Source: Acidobacteriota bacterium (GTDB lineage Bacteria; Acidobacteriota; Terriglobia; UBA7540). From it: a stretch of DNA of 9,142 nt. Location: positions 1-9,142 of the forward strand of contig JAKAWN010000280.1 of the NCBI GenBank assembly GCA_021827245.1, read 5' to 3'. Numbering within the stretch: position 1 is the stretch's first letter; every line of letters starts with the position of its first letter. The position numbers and the translations under genes were made by a program. Shown here piece after piece: positions 6,914 through 9,142 of this stretch. Under the pieces are notes generated by a model, which was not told the origin of the DNA, did no database searches, and saw nothing but the letters and a program-made list of their open reading frames with translations.

Positions 6914-6941
6914 CAGCGAACATGAATTCCGCAAAAGGTCA

Positions 6942-6973
6942 AAAGGGCCGGTCACGTCAATGACCGGCCCTTT
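6942..6973. terminator. bidirectional rho-independent terminator
   Basis: The arms AAAGGGCCGGTCA (6942-6954) and TGACCGGCCCTTT (6961-6973) pair perfectly over 13 bases around a 6-base loop. It lies 29 bases after the stop of the plus-strand secreted-protein gene and 41 bases after the kduD stop on the minus strand. T-rich ends occur in both directions, better on the minus strand (TTTTGACCTTTT). Confidence 0.85.
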
Positions 6974-7013
6974 CACTTACAATGACGTGAGAAGAGGTTC
7001 CAAGCCGGCGAGG

Positions 7014-7784
7014 CTACCTTGCCATCCATCCTCCGTCCACTGTTAAAATGGAGCCATTTACATAGTCGGACGCCGAGGAGGCAAGGAACACTGCCATGCC
7101 TTGCAGGTCTTCGGGCCTTCCCCACCTGCCGGCAGGAATTCGCTCGAGGATGGCCCTGTTGCGTACGGGATCATTTCTCAGTGCAACCGTGTTGTCTGTA
7201 CTGATATACCCGGGAGCAATTGCGTTGACCTGCACTCCCTTGCCAGCCCATTCATTGGCCAGAGCTTTGGCCAGTTGGCCTATGCCCCCTTTGCTTGCTG
7301 CATAGCCCGGAACCAGAATCCCGCCCTGAAAAGTCAGCAGCGAGGCGATGAAGATGATCTTCCCCTTGCCTCTGGCTACCATCCCCTTGCCAATTTCTCG
7401 AGTCAGAATGAACTGTGAGTTCAGGTTGACTTCCATCAGCGTGTCCCAGTATTCATCGGGATATTCAGTGGCGCGTTTGCGGAGGATTGTCCCGGCATTG
7501 TTGACGAGAACATCGATGACAGGGAAATCTCTTGCCAGCCGTTCGATCAGCAGGTGCACACTCTTACGGTCTGAGAAATCGCAGGCATAGCCTTTGAACG
7601 TACGTTTCCGCGCGAGGACTTCCTTCTCGACCTCGCTGCCAGAGGATTCCATTGAGCGGCTGACGCCCACAATGTCAGCCCCGGCTTCTGCAAGTCCGAG
7701 GGCAATCGCTTGGCCAATGCCCCGCCGGCATCCGGTGATCAGCGCGATTTTTCCATCTAGTTTGAATTGGTCAAGAATGGTCAT
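7014..7784 (-). CDS. kduD: 2-dehydro-3-deoxy-D-gluconate 5-dehydrogenase (KduD), 256 aa
   Basis: KduD is a cytoplasmic NAD(P)H-dependent SDR. It interconverts 2,5-diketo-3-deoxygluconate and 2-keto-3-deoxygluconate (KDG) in pectin, alginate and glycosaminoglycan uronate breakdown. The match to E. coli KduD is close in the diagnostic parts: FxLDGKIALITGCRRGIG (cofactor loop 17-24), NNAGTI (95-100), catalytic Ser148, Tyr161 and Lys165 (SLLTFQGGI...GYAASKGG), VQVNAIAPGYISTDNT (185-199), IPAGRWGRPEDLQG (216-229), and the C-terminus VFLASSASDYVNG...VDGGWMAR. The length equals the family norm (about 253). The product feeds KDG kinase and aldolase. kduI and kdgK are not in the window. The gene stands alone, ends before a shared terminator, and lacks an obvious SD. 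The GH88 enzyme at 1894-3276 provides its upstream substrate route. Confidence 0.9.
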   Translation of the reverse strand: MTILDQFKLDGKIALITGCRRGIGQAIALGLAEAGADIVGVSRSMESSGSEVEKEVLARKRTFKGYACDFSDRKSVHLLIERLARDFPVIDVLVNNAGTILRKRATEYPDEYWDTLMEVNLNSQFILTREIGKGMVARGKGKIIFIASLLTFQGGILVPGYAASKGGIGQLAKALANEWAGKGVQVNAIAPGYISTDNTVALRNDPVRNRAILERIPAGRWGRPEDLQGMAVFLASSASDYVNGSILTVDGGWMAR

Positions 7785-7807
7785 TTTTAGTTGTTCGAAA
7801 TCTCCAC

Positions 7808-7813
7808 ATTATA
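7808..7813 (-). promoter_or_regulatory. -10 box of kduD
   Basis: A perfect TATAAT on the minus strand lies 23 bases before the kduD ATG. Initiation near 7801 would give a leader of about 17 bases without a Shine-Dalgarno motif (AACTAAAA before ATG). No consensus -35 is found at 15-19 bases, so an activator may be needed. Confidence 0.5.
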
Positions 7814-7947
7814 TATTGCGCACCCTATTAACGCTCGAAGCGAACGCCCTCCGGGGCAGTTGACCGCGAGAACATAAGAGAGTCTCACGAGGCAAACGAC
7901 AAGATCGAGCCTCGCGCATCAGTATAAATACAATTCCAACTGAATGA

Positions 7948-7982
7948 AATCACACTTGCCCTCGACCCTGCCAAGTGTGATT
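7948..7982. repeat. 11-bp perfect inverted repeat upstream of the integrase remnant
   Basis: AATCACACTTG (7948-7958) and CAAGTGTGATT (7972-7982) are exact reverse complements separated by 13 bases. It is not followed by a T-run on either strand, so it is not an ordinary terminator. It could be a regulator-binding site, the end of a small element, or a recombinase-related site. Confidence 0.55.
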
Positions 7983-8075
7983 CGTCCGCCGACGATCGGA
8001 TCATGTGCGGTGTCTGCAAACGTGCCATACGATCGACGGGCCCACTGGGTTACACACAGCTCTTCCTGGGAGGCT

Positions 8076-8535
8076 GGAATCCTGGCTCCAGAAGAAGTGG
8101 CACGTCTTCTGATAAAGCCTTGGGAGCCTTTCAGGGACACCAGGGCGACAGCGAAAAGACCGGTGTTCAGGTCGGTGAACTGCTCACCCTGCGGTGGATG
8201 GCAGTGGATTTAAAAAATTGCATGCTCAGAGTCAAACAGTCGGTTTGCGAGGGCCGAATTCGGAGTCCCAAATCTGAAGGGGGCCTCGAATAATCCCGGT
8301 CGGGCCTGTCACGCGCGGTACGCTCAGGAGTCCCCGGTGGCGTCGTGCGGAATTGGACCTGAAGATCCTGTTTTTCCAAATCCACACGCCGGAACTTCCA
8401 GCTGCCACAACCTGCTGGGACAGTTCCTTGGTTTGCAGCCATGCTCCCAATCCTGCCACATCCGCCCTTGGCCCATGGGGCGACCTCGGCGTTCCTGCGT
8501 GGATCGCCAAGAGTCTGTCGGAGATAGATTCCATC
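8076..8535 (+). pseudogene. decayed tyrosine recombinase (phage-type integrase), read through several frames
   Basis: Integrase motifs appear in the right order but in successive frames. GILAPEEVARLLIKPWEPF (from 8076) matches the LTPEEVARLL segment before the catalytic domain. TGVQVGELLTLRWMAVDL and LRVKQSVCEGRIRSPKSE (8159-8290) match box I (TGLRxGELLALRW) and the beta-hairpin with the conserved Lys. IPVGPVTRGTLRS (from 8293) matches the RTIPLGP strand. EDPVFPNPHAGTSSCHNLLGQFL (8355-8429) matches the PDDLVFPNxxGxP..RHNLLRR segment. Weaker traces follow: LPHPPLAHGATSAFL (from 8453), with the HxLRH core apparently deleted, and IAKSLSEIDSI (to 8535). The box I catalytic Arg reads Gln (TGVQVG), and no usable nucleophilic Tyr is found. 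The gene cannot give an active enzyme. It has probably been dead for some time and marks an old integration beside kduD. Confidence 0.65.
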
Positions 8536-8579
8536 TGAGGAGAGGCCGCATCTTTTCCGGCGAGGATGTTTCTTTTTTG
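8536..8579. other. junction between integrase remnant and IS1182-like element
   Basis: A short stretch in which the last integrase trace (GRIFSGEDV, about 8550-8575, resembling the YGHLFPGED tail) runs into the transposase promoter. The left inverted repeat of the IS must lie close by, but I cannot place it without its partner. Confidence 0.3.
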
Positions 8580-8607
8580 TTGACAGTTGCGGCCGGGCTC
8601 GTAATAT
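8580..8607 (+). promoter_or_regulatory. transposase promoter
   Basis: TTGACA (8580-8585; perfect -35) and TAATAT (8602-8607; 4 of 6) are 16 bases apart. The ATG at 8614 is 6 bases beyond the -10, which is where transcription should start, so the mRNA would be leaderless; no SD is present. Confidence 0.6.
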
Positions 8608-8613
8608 CGGCGC

Positions 8614-9030
8614 ATGGGCAAACGATTTCGCAACTGCAATTTGGACCAGATGCTTTTGTTGGCGCCCTCGCTGCACGATTGGCTGCCCGAGGGCCACTTG
8701 GCGCGGTTGGTGGCAGATGTAGTGGAGGCGCTGGACCTGTCGGCGATTTACGCCGGCTACGAAGAGGGCGACGGGCGAGGGCTGGCGGCGTACGATCCGC
8801 GCATGATGGTGCGGCTGCTGATTTACGGCTACTGCCGAGGGGTGGCGAGTTCGCGGCGGATCGAGCGAGCGACTTACGAGGACGTAGCCTTCCGATACCT
8901 GGCGGTGGACGAGCATCCCGATCATGACACCATCGCAGATTTTCGCAAAGAGCATCTAAGCAAGCTTTCACACTGTTCGTCCAAGTCTTGCGGCTGTGCA
9001 GCAAGCGGGGCTGGTGAGGATGGGGCAGGC
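8614..9030 (+). pseudogene. truncated, frameshifted IS1182-family transposase (N-terminal DUF772-type domain)
   Basis: From ATG 8614 the frame gives MGKRFRNCNLDQMLLLAPSL, then HDWLPEGHLARLVADVVEALDL, YDPRMMVRLLIYGYCRGVASS, RRIERATYEDVAFRYLAVDE and HPDHDTIADFRKEHLSKLS: the N-terminal domain of IS1182-like transposases. Just after LSKLS (about 8970) the expected LFVQVLRLC continues one base out of frame (from 8973), and QQAGLVRMGQ is shifted again (from 8999). Two single-base losses therefore fit. The uncorrected frame runs on as SKSCGCAASGAGEDG to a stop at 9043-9045. The DDE catalytic residues lie in the missing 3' half, so it is inactive. Frameshifts could be real decay or assembly error; truncation near 9030 is independent of them. 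Confidence 0.75.
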
Positions 9031-9142
9031 TGTCCCAGAGTGTAACGCGCCACGATCTTTTCCGTCGTTTTTCTCACGCTATTTTCCGGCCGATTTCTCA
9101 GGCTCTTGCCCAGCTTGCATAGTGCGCCCTGTCCCCTGCGCG
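9031..9142. other. unassigned sequence after the transposase break
   Basis: The last 112 bases show no coding pattern I recognise. They begin GCTGTCCCAGAGTGTAAC around 9029, which resembles the terminus of another insertion sequence (mutator/IS256-like ends often begin in this style), but this is a guess from appearance. Confidence 0.25.

Larger units (their letters stand above)
7785..8075. other. non-coding gap between kduD and the integrase remnant
   Basis: Apart from the kduD -10 box and the 11-bp inverted repeat I see nothing that supports a gene. Possible N-terminal integrase sequence is not recognisable here; only from about 8076 does the protein pattern become readable. Confidence 0.4.
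8580..9030 (+). mobile_element. 5' fragment of an IS1182-like insertion sequence
   Basis: The fragment comprises the promoter and the first 140 or so codons of the transposase. Family resemblance stops near 9028, where intact copies would continue into a GTKVKANASK-type segment. The rest of the element, including the catalytic core and right end, is absent. Exact boundaries and terminal repeats cannot be set from this window. Confidence 0.55.

Noticed and set aside
6463..6942. Minus-strand 159-codon frame with a Pro/Val/Thr repeat
   Set aside because: The repeat is the antisense of the GSTV-coding region; plus-strand codon structure explains it.
8167..9004. Two long minus-strand open frames over the integrase and transposase remnants
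   Set aside because: Both are rich in Arg/Pro/Ser with no known motifs and run antisense to recognisable IS1182 and integrase sequence; they are GC-driven shadows.

Overview
The window reads as a chromosomal segment of a soil- or plant-associated heterotroph, most likely an Acidobacteriota member. That placement is inference: it rests on protein families I associate with that phylum (the 113-residue anchored protein at 371-712, the glycine-rich secreted protein at 6063-6913, the style of the clan GH-A-like secreted hydrolase), on moderately GC-rich coding sequence, and on short loosely packed operons. No rRNA, tRNA, CRISPR array or replication origin was seen.

Layout. 1-328 holds the C-terminal end of a radical SAM protein of the spore-photolyase-like group. 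371-712 (minus) is a small membrane-anchored protein. 1024-1845 (plus) is an intact nitrilase-superfamily amidohydrolase with its own promoter. 4092-1894 (minus) is a two-gene unit: a FabG-like short-chain dehydrogenase followed 15 bases later by a GH88-type unsaturated glucuronyl hydrolase. Divergent from it, 4338-5813 (plus) encodes a secreted (beta/alpha)8-type glycoside hydrolase with a C-terminal beta-domain. 6063-6913 (plus) is a secreted glycine/serine-rich protein broken by a one-base frameshift. It converges on kduD (7784-7014, minus) across a 13-bp perfect hairpin that should terminate both. From 8076 to the end the window is mobile-element debris: a decayed tyrosine recombinase running through several frames, then the 5' part of an IS1182-like transposase with a good promoter, two frameshifts and a lost 3' half.

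How the genes fit together. The metabolic theme is use of uronate-containing polysaccharide. The secreted hydrolase would act outside the cytoplasm. The GH88 enzyme, which has no signal peptide, would release an unsaturated uronate from lyase-made oligosaccharides in the cytoplasm. After ring opening and isomerisation (a KduI-type step, not seen here), KduD makes 2-keto-3-deoxygluconate. The SDR coupled to GH88 is probably a further sugar-acid oxidoreductase rather than a fatty-acid enzyme, but its substrate cannot be read from sequence. The nitrilase, the radical SAM protein and the small anchored protein have no evident link to this pathway.

I do not see a clear new defence or mobile system. 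The best leads are the uronate cluster with its unassigned SDR and hydrolase, the run of same-sense single-base frameshifts in the secreted protein, integrase and transposase, and start codons that lie almost directly behind -10 boxes.
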